In this document: piece by piece, positions 7,801 through 15,048 of the stretch
How the letters are laid out: the number at the start of each line of letters is the position of its first letter
Position numbering within the stretch: position 1 is the first letter of the stretch
Assembly (NCBI RefSeq): GCF_002979655.1
Contig: NZ_PCPG01000007.1
Coordinates: 1-64,000 of the forward strand
Origin: Microbacterium sp. MYb45
Lineage (GTDB): Bacteria; Actinomycetota; Actinomycetes; Actinomycetales; Microbacteriaceae
Direction of reading: 5' to 3'
DNA: 64,000 nucleotides
Translations under genes and position numbers: made by a program
Notes under the pieces: generated by a model
What the model was told of the DNA's origin: nothing
What the model saw: the letters and a program-made list of their open reading frames with translations, nothing else
Database searches by the model: none

Positions 7801-8532
7801 ATCGAGGCTTCCGGCGTCGCGGGACATCGCTCCGGAGACGTCGGCGAACGTCGACACCACGAGCCGCGGCTCTACGGAGAAGGTGTCGATCGAGCGGGTC
7901 ATCACGCGCAGGTTGTCGATGACCGGCTGCGGCTTGAAGATCCCACCGTCGTACGCGAGCGCTGCGAGGGACGCGGCATCGATCGACAGCCCGAAATGAT
8001 CACGGGCGATGCGGACGAGTTCGGGATTGACTTCGAACGCGCCCTGGAGCTTGAGTTCGAAGTCGGAGTGATGCCGCCGGATCGCCAGCGGCCGCAGCAG
8101 CACGGGCGCGGCGAAGCCTGCTCCGCCGATGCGCCACCGGGCGACTCCGACGGCCAGGTGCACGGCCTCGATGCCACGGACGGTGCGCAGTTCGGTGTTC
8201 TTCGCGGTGATCCGCTCGGCGGCCAGCCGCGCGGTGCGCAGACCCACCTCGTCGCGGAAGAGGTTCGACAGTAGGGTCGATTTTCCGGTGATGAACTGCG
8301 GCAGGCTGCCGGGGTGGGCCTTGGAGATGTCGATGCCCGATTCCGGGCTGTCGCGGAAGCTCACCAGCGGAGAGGGGCCGCCGAGGTCGGCCGCTTCCGC
8401 CCTCAGCCGGGTGCGCTCAGCCTCAGCGGCATGGGCGATGTCAACGCCGGTCGTGGGCTCGTGCAGATCGCCGATGGCCACAGCAGCGTCTGCCGCTGTG
8501 TTCTCCGCAGTCTTGTCTTCACGTCGCCACAC
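4813..8532 (-). CDS. Superfamily 1 helicase-like protein with degenerate ATPase and nuclease motifs
   Basis: A 1239-residue protein with the layout of large DUF4011-type SF1 helicases. A Q-motif-like segment is at about 287-295 and the Walker A position at 309-317 reads LPGTGGTQT, so the catalytic Lys of GTGKT is Gly. The Walker B position at 830-837 reads VLLVDAAA, lacking the catalytic Glu. A GDP-Q region (855-863), SYRA in place of HYRS (904-907) and a fairly intact motif VI MTRAR (1074-1078) follow. Residues 1125-1215 resemble a Vsr/DUF559-like nuclease fold, but the usual ID and E-x-D positions look replaced. It starts with GTG and TAGGGT lies 6 bases upstream (leaderless). By sequence it is a pseudo-helicase; any scaffold or defence role is inference. 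Confidence 0.75.
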   Translation of the reverse strand: MWRREDKTAENTAADAAVAIGDLHEPTTGVDIAHAAEAERTRLRAEAADLGGPSPLVSFRDSPESGIDISKAHPGSLPQFITGKSTLLSNLFRDEVGLRTARLAAERITAKNTELRTVRGIEAVHLAVGVARWRIGGAGFAAPVLLRPLAIRRHHSDFELKLQGAFEVNPELVRIARDHFGLSIDAASLAALAYDGGIFKPQPVIDNLRVMTRSIDTFSVEPRLVVSTFADVSGAMSRDAGSLDHVLLNALGGHVGDRERVTAPRATPHHTGPDDRAPASDNLLLDADAEQEAVLARIAAGHSLTVATLPGTGGTQTVINALGELVRAGKRVLVVSARRSTLDGVRHRLAGIGLDSLAISPASVRRDLVRAIGRNEKATPPKVSEVDDALVRLRTVLRDYRQALTAPIAGVDASVLDATRQLTRLASLPVPPSTTARLGTDALRRLAADRSEAAEALAQAARLGEFRFGPNDSPWYGVTFTSTEAARAAHELAGRLHSDSVPALLERGYELIAQTHMRPFATIDELGEYLRLLQGIRDSLDRFSPTVFERPLGELIQAHGSRRDAPGLSGANRRRLRRLAKEYVRPGVHVTEMHEALLRIQTQRTQWQRYVEAGVAPEIPLGLADVYVAWQRAEAELAELDAALGRREPLASLPVARLVRTLAGLAAKSDVFENLVERAQLRDRLALLGLEPLLAELSVRHVAESQVGEELEFAWWQSLLERALQDNRALLGANTAVVDRLERDFRLVDEAHAAMAGPLLAWQLANQWRIAIVDEPQQSQHLRRALTQPAATTAQVVSAAPTLVDVLAPVWISSPYLVPEIPESVEFDTVLLVDAAAINLAEAAPAICRARQVVAFGDPVTQRPTPFHIAVDPEDTWEAEVSFDDVSVFERLSELLPVMTLTRSYRAGGEDLAELINDAFYGGEIVSLPWAGSYLGRGSLTVDYVEGGTGTPDPVSGAVESPDAEVARVVTLVVEHAVHRPSESLMVVTASARHAERVRAAVTSAFAGRSDVADFVGRDTAEPFAVLTLEESVAESRDRVIFSLGFGLTKHGRVLSDFGDLSTPDGERLLTVGMTRARRSMVLVSSIRPSSFDDGRLEHGAATLMSILGGLAARGRDARLEDLADPLTLALARELRRLGASVDVDYRGLLPLVAQHGGKAVVIEPDPESRGESLRETLRLRPHVLRRLGWHYVRVHAFDLYSDPATVATRIAAVLGISDTVPRAENDTQPLDIRDTPND

Positions 8533-8710
8533 AATGACACCCTAGGCGCGAGACCGGGCGAGCTGGGGTATCCCGGGCGGGTTTCCGCCGAATATCCGCC
8601 TCCGAGAGCTGATCCGCACTCCTCCTGCCCTGTGGCGATGACCGTCACGTTCTCCACCCCGCCCGGGAGGCCGGTGCTCCCCGGACGGCGATGCCGGTCA
8701 GGATGGTCGC

Positions 8711-9223
8711 ATGACCTTCCGCTATGACTTCGCTCCGACTCCGTTCGGTGATGCCCTCGCGGTGTTCTCGGACGAGGGCATCGTGCGATTCGACCTCTCC
8801 GAATCCGAAGACCCGCTCGTTCCCTGGCTCCTCGAGGGCGTCACACGACAGCTGGGCGCCGTTCCGGAGCCCGACCCCGGGGCCGCCGACGAGCTCGCGC
8901 ATCTTCTGGCCGACTACTTCGACGGTGACCCGGTGCGTTTCGACCAGCACCTCCGGCTCGACTGGCGGCTGGTGGACGGATTCCACCTGAGCGCCCTGCA
9001 GACGATCTGCACGATCGAATGGGGCGAGACGATGAGCTACGGAGAGGTGGCCGTCCGTGCCGGACACCCCGGCGCGGCCCGCGCGGTCGGCACTGCGTGT
9101 CGGCTCACGCCGTTCTCGATCATCGTGCCGGTGCATCGCGTCGTCCGGTCGGACGGAAGTGTGGGCCAGTACGGCGCGCACCCTGAGCGCAAGAGATACC
9201 TGCTCGACCTCGAGGCGGGTTGA
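8711..9223 (+). CDS. Alkyltransferase-like protein (Ogt/MGMT family, acceptor Cys replaced by Val)
   Basis: A 170-residue full-length homologue of O6-alkylguanine-DNA methyltransferase: an N-terminal RNase-H-like domain (1-85) and a C-terminal DNA-binding and active-site domain. The conserved SYGEVA (109-114), Arg-finger region RAVG (124-127) and the C-terminal ERKRYLLDLE are present. The acceptor motif PCHRV reads PVHRV (140-144; codons CCG GTG CAT CGC). With no nucleophilic cysteine it cannot be a suicide transferase. It may act like ATL proteins, which carry Trp or Ala there and flag alkylated bases for excision repair. It is transcribed away from the pseudo-helicase and ends at a bidirectional terminator. 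Confidence 0.85.
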   Translation: MTFRYDFAPTPFGDALAVFSDEGIVRFDLSESEDPLVPWLLEGVTRQLGAVPEPDPGAADELAHLLADYFDGDPVRFDQHLRLDWRLVDGFHLSALQTICTIEWGETMSYGEVAVRAGHPGAARAVGTACRLTPFSIIVPVHRVVRSDGSVGQYGAHPERKRYLLDLEAG

Positions 9224-9236
9224 GCGAGCGGACGCA

Positions 9237-9273
9237 GACGTGGACCCGGCGAGTAGGCCGCCGGGTCCACGTC
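9237..9273. terminator. Bidirectional terminator between ATL-like gene and actP
   Basis: A perfect 15-base stem, 9237-9251 with 9259-9273, and a 7-base loop lie between two convergent genes, 14 bases after the first stop and 32 bases from the second. Confidence 0.75.
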
Positions 9274-9304
9274 TTGCCCGGGTTCGATCCTCAGGAGGCC
9301 GCGG

Positions 9305-10942
9305 TCAGTGCTCGACCGCCTTCTCCGCGCCGAACCCCGTGAGCGAGCGCACCTCCATCTCGGCGGCGAGCTGCGGAGACTCCTTGCGGGAGCTCGTCAC
9401 CGTTCCGAGCCAGCCGAGGAGGAAACCCAGCGGGATCGAGACGATCCCCGGATTGTTCAGTGGCCACACGGCGATGTCGATCCCAGGGATCATCGATGTC
9501 GGGGTTCCCGAGAACACCGGCGACAGCACGATGAGCAGGATCGCCGACCCGAGCCCGCCGTACATGCTCCACACCGCGCCCCGGGTCGTGAACCGCCGCC
9601 AGAAGAGCGAATAGAGAATGGTCGGCAGATTGGCGGAAGCGGCGACGGCGAAAGCGAGAGCGACGAGGAAGGCGATGTTCTGCCCCTGCGCTCCGATGCC
9701 GCCGAGGATCGCCAGGATGCCGATCACGACCACAGTGCGACGAGCGACGCGCACGTCGCCGTTCGGATCTGCGGCGACCGGCTCGCCGGCAGCATCCTTG
9801 CGCCCCTTCTGGATGACATTGGCGTAGATGTCGTGCGCGAACGATGCCGCGGCCGTGATCGTCAGACCAGCGACCACCGCGAGGATCGTCGCGAAAGCCA
9901 CGGCGGAGATGAAGCCCAGCAGCACCGGGCCGCCGAGCCGGAGCGCGAGCAGCGGCGCCGCCGAGTTCACGCCGCCCGGAGCGGCCGCGATCACATCCGC
10001 ACCGACCAGTGCGCCGGCACCGTAGCCGAGCACGAGGGTCAGCAGGTAGAAGCCGCCGATGAGCCAGATCGCCCAGACGACCGAGCGGCGTGCTTCCTTG
10101 GCCGTCGGCACGGTGTAGAAGCGCATGAGCACGTGCGGCAGGCCGGCGGTCCCGAGTACGAGCGCCATGCCGAGGGACAGGAAGTCCCACGGGTTCGCGC
10201 CGTACTGCAGTCCCGGAGCCAGGATCGCATCGCCCTTGTCGGAATTCGCGACCGCGGCTTCGAGAAGGGTGTTCAGGCTGAAGCCGTTGATCGCGAGCAC
10301 CCAGATCGTCATGCCGACGGCGCCGCCGATCAGGAGGACGGCCTTGACGATCTGCACCCAGGTGGTGCCCTTCATGCCGCCGATCAGGACGTAGACGATC
10401 ATCAGCAAGCCGACCACGGCGATCACGATCGACTGCCCGAGCCGTCCGTCGATGCCGAGCAGCAGCGATACCAACCCACCGGCACCGGCCATCTGCGCCA
10501 GCAGATAGAAGAAGCACACAGCGAGCGTCGTGATCGCGGCCGCCATTCGCACCGGGCGCTGCTTCAAGCGGAACGACAGCACGTCCGCCATCGTGAACCT
10601 CCCGGTGTTGCGCATCAGCTCCGCCACCAGCAGCAGTGCGACGAGCCAGGCGACCAGGAATCCGATCGAATAGAGGAATCCGTCGTAGCCGTTGATCGCG
10701 ATGGCGCCGCAGATGCCGAGGAAGGACGCCGCGGACAGATAGTCGCCTGCGATGGCGAATCCGTTCTGCGGTCCCGTGAAAGAACGGCCGGCGGCGTAGT
10801 AGTCGGCAGCGGTCTTGTTGTTGCGGCTCGCGCGGATGACGATGAAGAGTGTCACCGCGACGAAAGCCAGGAAGATCGAGATGTTGAAGACGGGGTTGAT
10901 ATCGAGAGCGACCGGCTCGACCGCCGCGCGGATTGCGTTCAT
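9305..10942 (-). CDS. actP: Cation/acetate symporter (SSS family)
   Basis: A 545-residue sodium:solute symporter with about 13 hydrophobic segments, closest in layout to ActP/MctC monocarboxylate importers for acetate, propionate or pyruvate. Family features include AADYYAAGRSFTGPQNGFAIAG near residue 46 and the GYLSAASFLG-like stretch after it, IGGMKGTTWVQIVKA near 213, and the late PTILYSLFWRRFTTRGA segment. It overlaps the upstream DUF485 gene by ATGA, so translation is coupled. The divergent neighbour is a RamA-like regulator, which supports acetate as substrate; the exact substrate remains inference. Confidence 0.9.
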   Translation of the reverse strand: MNAIRAAVEPVALDINPVFNISIFLAFVAVTLFIVIRASRNNKTAADYYAAGRSFTGPQNGFAIAGDYLSAASFLGICGAIAINGYDGFLYSIGFLVAWLVALLLVAELMRNTGRFTMADVLSFRLKQRPVRMAAAITTLAVCFFYLLAQMAGAGGLVSLLLGIDGRLGQSIVIAVVGLLMIVYVLIGGMKGTTWVQIVKAVLLIGGAVGMTIWVLAINGFSLNTLLEAAVANSDKGDAILAPGLQYGANPWDFLSLGMALVLGTAGLPHVLMRFYTVPTAKEARRSVVWAIWLIGGFYLLTLVLGYGAGALVGADVIAAAPGGVNSAAPLLALRLGGPVLLGFISAVAFATILAVVAGLTITAAASFAHDIYANVIQKGRKDAAGEPVAADPNGDVRVARRTVVVIGILAILGGIGAQGQNIAFLVALAFAVAASANLPTILYSLFWRRFTTRGAVWSMYGGLGSAILLIVLSPVFSGTPTSMIPGIDIAVWPLNNPGIVSIPLGFLLGWLGTVTSSRKESPQLAAEMEVRSLTGFGAEKAVEH

Positions 10943-11286
10943 GCGTGCCCCTGCGCCTTCTCGAGTTCTTCACGGATCTCCGTCGCCAACGGGTCGAGTT
11001 TCCGATTCGCGAACGACACGTACGCCATGGTTATGCCGAACGTCGTGACGAACTGTCCGAGACCGAGGAGGAGCCCGATGGTGATATCGCCCCACACACG
11101 TTGTCCCATGAAATCGGGCGCGAATGCCGCAAGAAGCACATAGGCGAAATACCACAACAGGAAGAACACGGCGAGCGGAAAGATGAACGATCTCTGCGTC
11201 CGTTTCAACCTCTGGAATCGTGGAGACTGCTCGACGGCGATGTAGTCGATCTCACCGTTCGAATCGACGTGCGTCTGATCACTCAT
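10939..11286 (-). CDS. DUF485 membrane protein, partner of ActP
   Basis: A 115-residue DUF485 protein with two transmembrane helices (about 42-62 and 75-97), the usual companion encoded just before ActP-type symporters. The ATG at 11286 is chosen because AAGGAGG ends 4 bases upstream; six further in-frame codons upstream lack a ribosome site. The family's function is unclear, but coupling to ActP by a 4-base overlap indicates a role in assembly or activity of the transporter. Confidence 0.9.
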   Translation of the reverse strand: MSDQTHVDSNGEIDYIAVEQSPRFQRLKRTQRSFIFPLAVFFLLWYFAYVLLAAFAPDFMGQRVWGDITIGLLLGLGQFVTTFGITMAYVSFANRKLDPLATEIREELEKAQGHA

Positions 11287-11394
11287 GGGGCCTCCTTGCC
11301 ACATGTCCGGTCCCCGCGCAGCGGAACTGTGCGGATGATAAAGTCGACGCTACGAAACGGGGAACACAGTCGTCACCCCCGGAAGTAGGTAATT

Positions 11395-12252
11395 GTGAGC
11401 GCCCCAGTCCCTCTCGGTTCCGAGTCGGAGCTCGTCGCCCATGCGGTGCGCGAGCTCGCGCGGCGAACGCGATTCCCTGTCGCATTCGGCGGTCTCATCG
11501 AAGAGGGCGTCGTGAGCGTGACCAGTATCGTCGGCGCGCGAACCCGATCCCTGGACGGGTTGCGAGTGCGCCCGGAGCGCGGACTCGGCGGGCGGGCGAT
11601 GATGGAACTGCGCCCACGGATGACGAGCGACTACGGCTCCTCGCAGCAGATCACCCACGACTACGACGTCTTCGTCCTCGGCGAGGGGCTGCGTACGCTC
11701 CTTGCCCTCCCGATCGTCGTCCACGGCAGGTCCCGCGGCGTGCTCTACGCCGGCGCATGGGACGAGGAACAGGTCGGGGGTGTCACCACGGCTCCCGCCA
11801 TGCAGGTGGCCCAGTCCGTCGCCGATGAATTGCGGATCCGCGACGAGGTGCAACGACGGCTGGACACGAGCCAGCTCGGAAGCGAGACCGTGGCTCCCCC
11901 GCAGCGCGAGGCGCTCCGGGAGAGCTTCGCCGAGCTGCGCAGCATCGCGGCCTCGGTCGACGACGCGGCGATACGCGCACGGATCGCCGAGGTCGAGCGG
12001 CGCCTCGTGGCGCTGGCCGGGGATGCGGCTCCCGCTACGACGGGGCCCGTGCCGACCATCCATCTCTCGCGCCGGGAAACCGACGTGCTCGCCTGCGCCG
12101 CGCTGGGATCGACCAACGCGGAGATCGCCGCACAACTCGGGTTGCGCGAAGGCACGGTCAAGGCATACCTCGGCACCGCGATGTCGAAACTCGACGCTTC
12201 CACGCGTCATGCGGCCGTCACCCGAGCGCGCCGTGCGGGCCTTCTTCCCTGA
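11395..12252 (+). CDS. LuxR-type regulator with GAF domain, RamA-like
   Basis: A 285-residue regulator with an N-terminal GAF-like sensory domain (about 10-150), a helical linker (160-208) and a C-terminal LuxR/GerE helix-turn-helix (222-280; SRRETDVLACAALGSTNAEIAAQLGL, KAYLGTAMSKLDAS in pieces). Size and layout match RamA of Corynebacterium, the regulator of acetate and central carbon genes. It starts with GTG and is divergent from the DUF485-actP operon. The 108-base gap contains GGGG (11359-11362) and CCCCC (11376-11380), the kind of paired G/C runs RamA binds. The control of acetate uptake is inference from family and position. Confidence 0.8.
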   Translation: MSAPVPLGSESELVAHAVRELARRTRFPVAFGGLIEEGVVSVTSIVGARTRSLDGLRVRPERGLGGRAMMELRPRMTSDYGSSQQITHDYDVFVLGEGLRTLLALPIVVHGRSRGVLYAGAWDEEQVGGVTTAPAMQVAQSVADELRIRDEVQRRLDTSQLGSETVAPPQREALRESFAELRSIAASVDDAAIRARIAEVERRLVALAGDAAPATTGPVPTIHLSRRETDVLACAALGSTNAEIAAQLGLREGTVKAYLGTAMSKLDASTRHAAVTRARRAGLLP

Positions 12253-12330
12253 GACCTGCGCCGAAGCGGATTATGACTGTGCAATATTCAATTGTTGTCG
12301 CATTTCGCTTCTGCAGGTAAAGTCGCACGC

Positions 12331-12678
12331 ATGGCTAGACGAATTGTGCACCAGTTGGTCGACGATATCGACGGCAGCGTCCTGGAAGTCGGAGAAGGCG
12401 AGACCGTGCACTTCTCGGTCAACGGCGCCTCCTACGAGATCGACTTGAATGCTGCGCATGCGGAGGAATTGCGAAAGGCTCTCGAGCCGTATATCGCTGC
12501 GGGCCGACGCGCCGGCTCCTCCAGCACCGCACGTTCCTCTTCGTCTTCTCGCAAGCGACCGGCACGCAATCCCGAGGTCGCCGCCATCCGGGCATGGGCC
12601 AACGAGAACGGCTACACGCTCTCCGAGCGAGGACGCATCCCCGCCCCGATCCTGGATGCGTACAAAGCAGCCCACTGA
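12331..12678 (+). CDS. lsr2: Lsr2-family nucleoid-associated protein
   Basis: A 115-residue Lsr2, an H-NS-like xenogeneic silencer. The N-terminal dimerisation domain (1-55) starts ARRIVHQLVDDIDG and includes the beta strand VHFSVNGASYEIDL. A Ser-rich linker follows (63-78). The C-terminal DNA-binding domain (80-115) contains the RGR clamp (100-102), which inserts in the minor groove of AT-rich DNA. A TAAAGT -10 lies at 12318-12323, 7 bases before the ATG, with no Shine-Dalgarno. The 12270-12310 upstream stretch is unusually AT-rich for the window, compatible with autoregulation. Confidence 0.95.
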   Translation: MARRIVHQLVDDIDGSVLEVGEGETVHFSVNGASYEIDLNAAHAEELRKALEPYIAAGRRAGSSSTARSSSSSRKRPARNPEVAAIRAWANENGYTLSERGRIPAPILDAYKAAH

Positions 12679-12703
12679 GTTCGGCCCCTCGTGGGCCGAA
12701 CTC
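12677..12703. terminator. Bidirectional terminator between lsr2 and crtR-like gene
   Basis: A perfect 11-base stem, 12677-12687 with 12693-12703, and a 5-base loop. The left arm begins inside the lsr2 stop codon and the right arm ends one base before the stop of the convergent MarR gene, so the entire gap is terminator. Confidence 0.75.
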
Positions 12704-13354
12704 TCAATCGGACGGCTGCTGTAACCAGGCTTCGTCTCGCAACGTGATCTCTTCCGTCATGTCCTGGAGGAATCGGATCACGACGTCCCGTTCGGCGGGC
12801 GAAAGCCGTGCAGCAGCATAGAAACGCTTCGCCTGCTGTCGTCCGACCGTCTCCATCGCCGCGAGCCGCGTCTCCGGCGTGATGCTGATGCGGAGCGCCC
12901 TCCGGTCGGTCGGGTGGGGTGAGCGTGTGATGTGCCCGCCCTTCTCCAGCCGATCGAGGAGCTTGGTCGTCGCGGCCGTCGAGACGTCGAGGTGGTGAGC
13001 TATACCCCCGGGTGTCGCCACCAGGCTCCGATTCGCACACACGATCAGATAGTGCAGCGCACGCATGTCGGTCTCATTGAGGCGCATGTACCGGCGTGAA
13101 GCCTGAGAGAGGGTCTGCTCGGCTTCCCGCAGACCCGCGAGCGACTCCATGAGCCGGGCGATCTGCCGCAACTCCTCAGGCGGAACGCCCGTCCGATCGA
13201 CCAGCGTGCTCCGCGGATCACTGGCATCGACGTCGTAGATCGCCGCGTGGCTCAGCCCATCCGGCGCGCGGTCGGCAGTGCTCGTATCACCATCGATGGG
13301 CGGATTCGTCGCCCTCGCCCCGGTGTGCGGGGTGGTGCCGGGCTCCGTGTCCAT
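12704..13354 (-). CDS. MarR-family regulator, CrtR-like
   Basis: A 216-residue MarR protein. A Pro/Thr/Asp-rich N-terminal extension (about 1-60) precedes the winged helix (about 95-165), seen as the TPGGIAHHLDVSTAATTKLLDR recognition region followed by the wing SPHPTDRRALRI. A helical dimerisation tail follows. It is divergent from idi-crt, exactly where Corynebacterium places crtR, the MarR repressor of the carotenoid operon that responds to GGPP. The ATG has no Shine-Dalgarno; TAACAT (13361-13366) lies 6 bases upstream, supporting this start as leaderless. The CrtR role is inferred from family and position. Confidence 0.85.
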   Translation of the reverse strand: MDTEPGTTPHTGARATNPPIDGDTSTADRAPDGLSHAAIYDVDASDPRSTLVDRTGVPPEELRQIARLMESLAGLREAEQTLSQASRRYMRLNETDMRALHYLIVCANRSLVATPGGIAHHLDVSTAATTKLLDRLEKGGHITRSPHPTDRRALRISITPETRLAAMETVGRQQAKRFYAAARLSPAERDVVIRFLQDMTEEITLRDEAWLQQPSD

Positions 13355-13360
13355 GCGATC

Positions 13361-13410
13361 ATGTTACACACACACAGTTTCATGCTAAGTTGACTACTCA
13401 CCAAGTTAGC
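13361..13410. promoter_or_regulatory. Divergent crtR/idi promoter region with palindromic operator candidate
   Basis: GCTAAGTTG (13384-13392) and CAAGTTAGC (13402-13410) form an inverted repeat matching at 8 of 9 positions around a 9-base spacer. A plus-strand -35-like TTGACT (13390-13395) lies inside it. The minus-strand -10 TAACAT (13361-13366), 16 bases from a TTAGCA (13383-13388), serves the MarR gene. A repressor bound here would block both directions. Confidence 0.55.
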
Positions 13411-13440
13411 TATTTCCAACGCTCGGAAGAGGGAGATGCC

Positions 13441-13962
13441 ATGGACCACGTGACCCTCCTGGCCGAAGATGGGACCGCCATCGGCACACTGCCGAAGAGT
13501 GAGGTCCACACGAGCGACACCCCGCTGCATCTCGCCTTCTCGTGCTACGTCTTCGACGCACGAGGACGACTGCTCCTCACCCGCCGTTCGCTCGCGAAGC
13601 GGACCTGGCCCGGTGTCTGGACGAACAGCTTCTGCGGCCATCCACGACCCGACGAGAAGATGGGGGATGCGGTTCGGCGACGTGGTCTGGACGAGCTCGG
13701 CATCCGACTCTCGGGTGTTCGCCTCGTGCTGCCTGACTACCGTTATCGGGCCATCGACGCGAGTGGAATCGTCGAGAACGAGATCTGCCCGGTGCACGTG
13801 GCGATGATCGACGGTGAACCCGCGGCCGATCCCGACGAGGTATCGGAATGGACGTGGGTCGCAGTGCCCGCCCTGATCGAAGCCGTCACACACGCTCCGT
13901 TCGTGTTCAGCCCGTGGCTCGTCGAGCAGCTTCCCCTTCTGCGACAGGTCGGCGAGGTCTGA
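13441..13962 (+). CDS. idi: Isopentenyl-diphosphate delta-isomerase (type I)
   Basis: A 173-residue Nudix-fold enzyme that interconverts IPP and DMAPP, supplying the allylic primer for carotenoid synthesis. The active-site Cys is in NSFCGHP (Cys65). The metal-binding His and Glu residues appear in GHP and in VENEICP (112-114), and the Nudix-like helix is RRGLDELGI (80-88). The start at 13441 follows GAGGGAG; an extension to 13390 would cover the promoter. It is the first gene of the crt operon and ends 3 bases before crtE. Confidence 0.93.
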   Translation: MDHVTLLAEDGTAIGTLPKSEVHTSDTPLHLAFSCYVFDARGRLLLTRRSLAKRTWPGVWTNSFCGHPRPDEKMGDAVRRRGLDELGIRLSGVRLVLPDYRYRAIDASGIVENEICPVHVAMIDGEPAADPDEVSEWTWVAVPALIEAVTHAPFVFSPWLVEQLPLLRQVGEV

Positions 13963-13965
13963 GCA

Positions 13966-15048
13966 ATGAGCGCGACAGCCACGGAGGAAGCACTCGGGAC
14001 ACGGATCGAAGCCGCGCTGCGGCGACGCTTCTCCGCGCACACGGCAGCGGCGGAGAAATACGGCCCCGGGTTCACGGAGCTGTGGACGGTGGCGGCCGAG
14101 CACGCACTCGGCGGCAAACTCATCCGGCCGCGACTGCTCGTCGACCTGGCGCAGGCCCTCTCACCGCACCCGCTCTCGGCGGAGGCGAGCGAGTCCGCGA
14201 TCGATGTCGCGGCCGAGGTCGAGCTGCTGCACTTCGCCTTCCTCCTGCATGACGATGTCATCGACGGAGATCTCATCCGCCGGCGCGGACCGAACCTGAT
14301 CGGCACTCTCGTCGCGGGTCGGCCGGACGCCCCTGCCGCACCGAAACTGCACTGGGCGCGATCGAGCGCGATCCTCCTCGGCGATCTCCTGTTGGCTTCG
14401 GCGGTGCTGGGGTTCGCCCGGGTGGACGTCTCCGTGCACGCACGCGATCGCCTGCTCTCGCTTCTGGAGCAGACCATCCTCGAGACCGTCGCCGGTGAGC
14501 ATGCCGATGTCGCTCTCAGCGACGGCATGATCACTCCGGATCTACGAACGATCCTCTCGACGAGCGCCTACAAGACGGCGACGTACTCGTTCGTGCTTCC
14601 GCTGCGCGCCGCAGCCGTGCTGGCAGGGTCGTCGGCGGCGACCGAGCAGCGACTCACCACGATCGGCCGACACCTCGGCCTCGCGTATCAGCTGCAGGAT
14701 GATCTGCTCTCCGTGTTCGGCGACCCCGACGAACACGGCAAGGATCCCTTCTCGGACCTGCGGGAAGGCAAGGAGACCGCGATCATCTCATATGCCCGCA
14801 TGACGAGCCACTGGGAGGGGATCGAACAGCACTTCGGCAGAGCCGATCTCAGCGGCGCGGACGGCTCCCGAGCTCGCGATCGACTGCGCGAGTGCGGCGC
14901 CGAGGCATTCGTGCGTGGGCTCGTCCGCGAGCACCTCGAGGCCGCATCGACCGTTCTCCGCGACGCGGAGTCCGAGGGCACACTCCCACCGGCCGCCGGA
15001 CGGACGATCCGCGCACTGGCCTCCCGCGTCGATGGTCGCGAGCGATGA
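13966..15048 (+). CDS. crtE: Geranylgeranyl diphosphate synthase (polyprenyl synthetase)
   Basis: A 360-residue trans-prenyltransferase that extends DMAPP with IPP, here most likely to GGPP, the substrate of phytoene synthase. The first aspartate motif DDVID is at 96-100 and the second, in QLQDDLLSVFGD, near 245. The KLIRPRL segment (51-57) binds diphosphate. The residue before the first motif that sets chain length falls in AFLLHDD, compatible with C20, but chain length cannot be fixed from this alone. The stop overlaps the crtB start (ATGA). Confidence 0.93.
   Translation: MSATATEEALGTRIEAALRRRFSAHTAAAEKYGPGFTELWTVAAEHALGGKLIRPRLLVDLAQALSPHPLSAEASESAIDVAAEVELLHFAFLLHDDVIDGDLIRRRGPNLIGTLVAGRPDAPAAPKLHWARSSAILLGDLLLASAVLGFARVDVSVHARDRLLSLLEQTILETVAGEHADVALSDGMITPDLRTILSTSAYKTATYSFVLPLRAAAVLAGSSAATEQRLTTIGRHLGLAYQLQDDLLSVFGDPDEHGKDPFSDLREGKETAIISYARMTSHWEGIEQHFGRADLSGADGSRARDRLRECGAEAFVRGLVREHLEAASTVLRDAESEGTLPPAAGRTIRALASRVDGRER

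Noticed and set aside
8262..8297. GKST in the N-terminal part of the pseudo-helicase as a P-loop (residues 83-86)
   Set aside because: It lacks the glycine at the required spacing (GxxxxGK) and is outside the helicase core.
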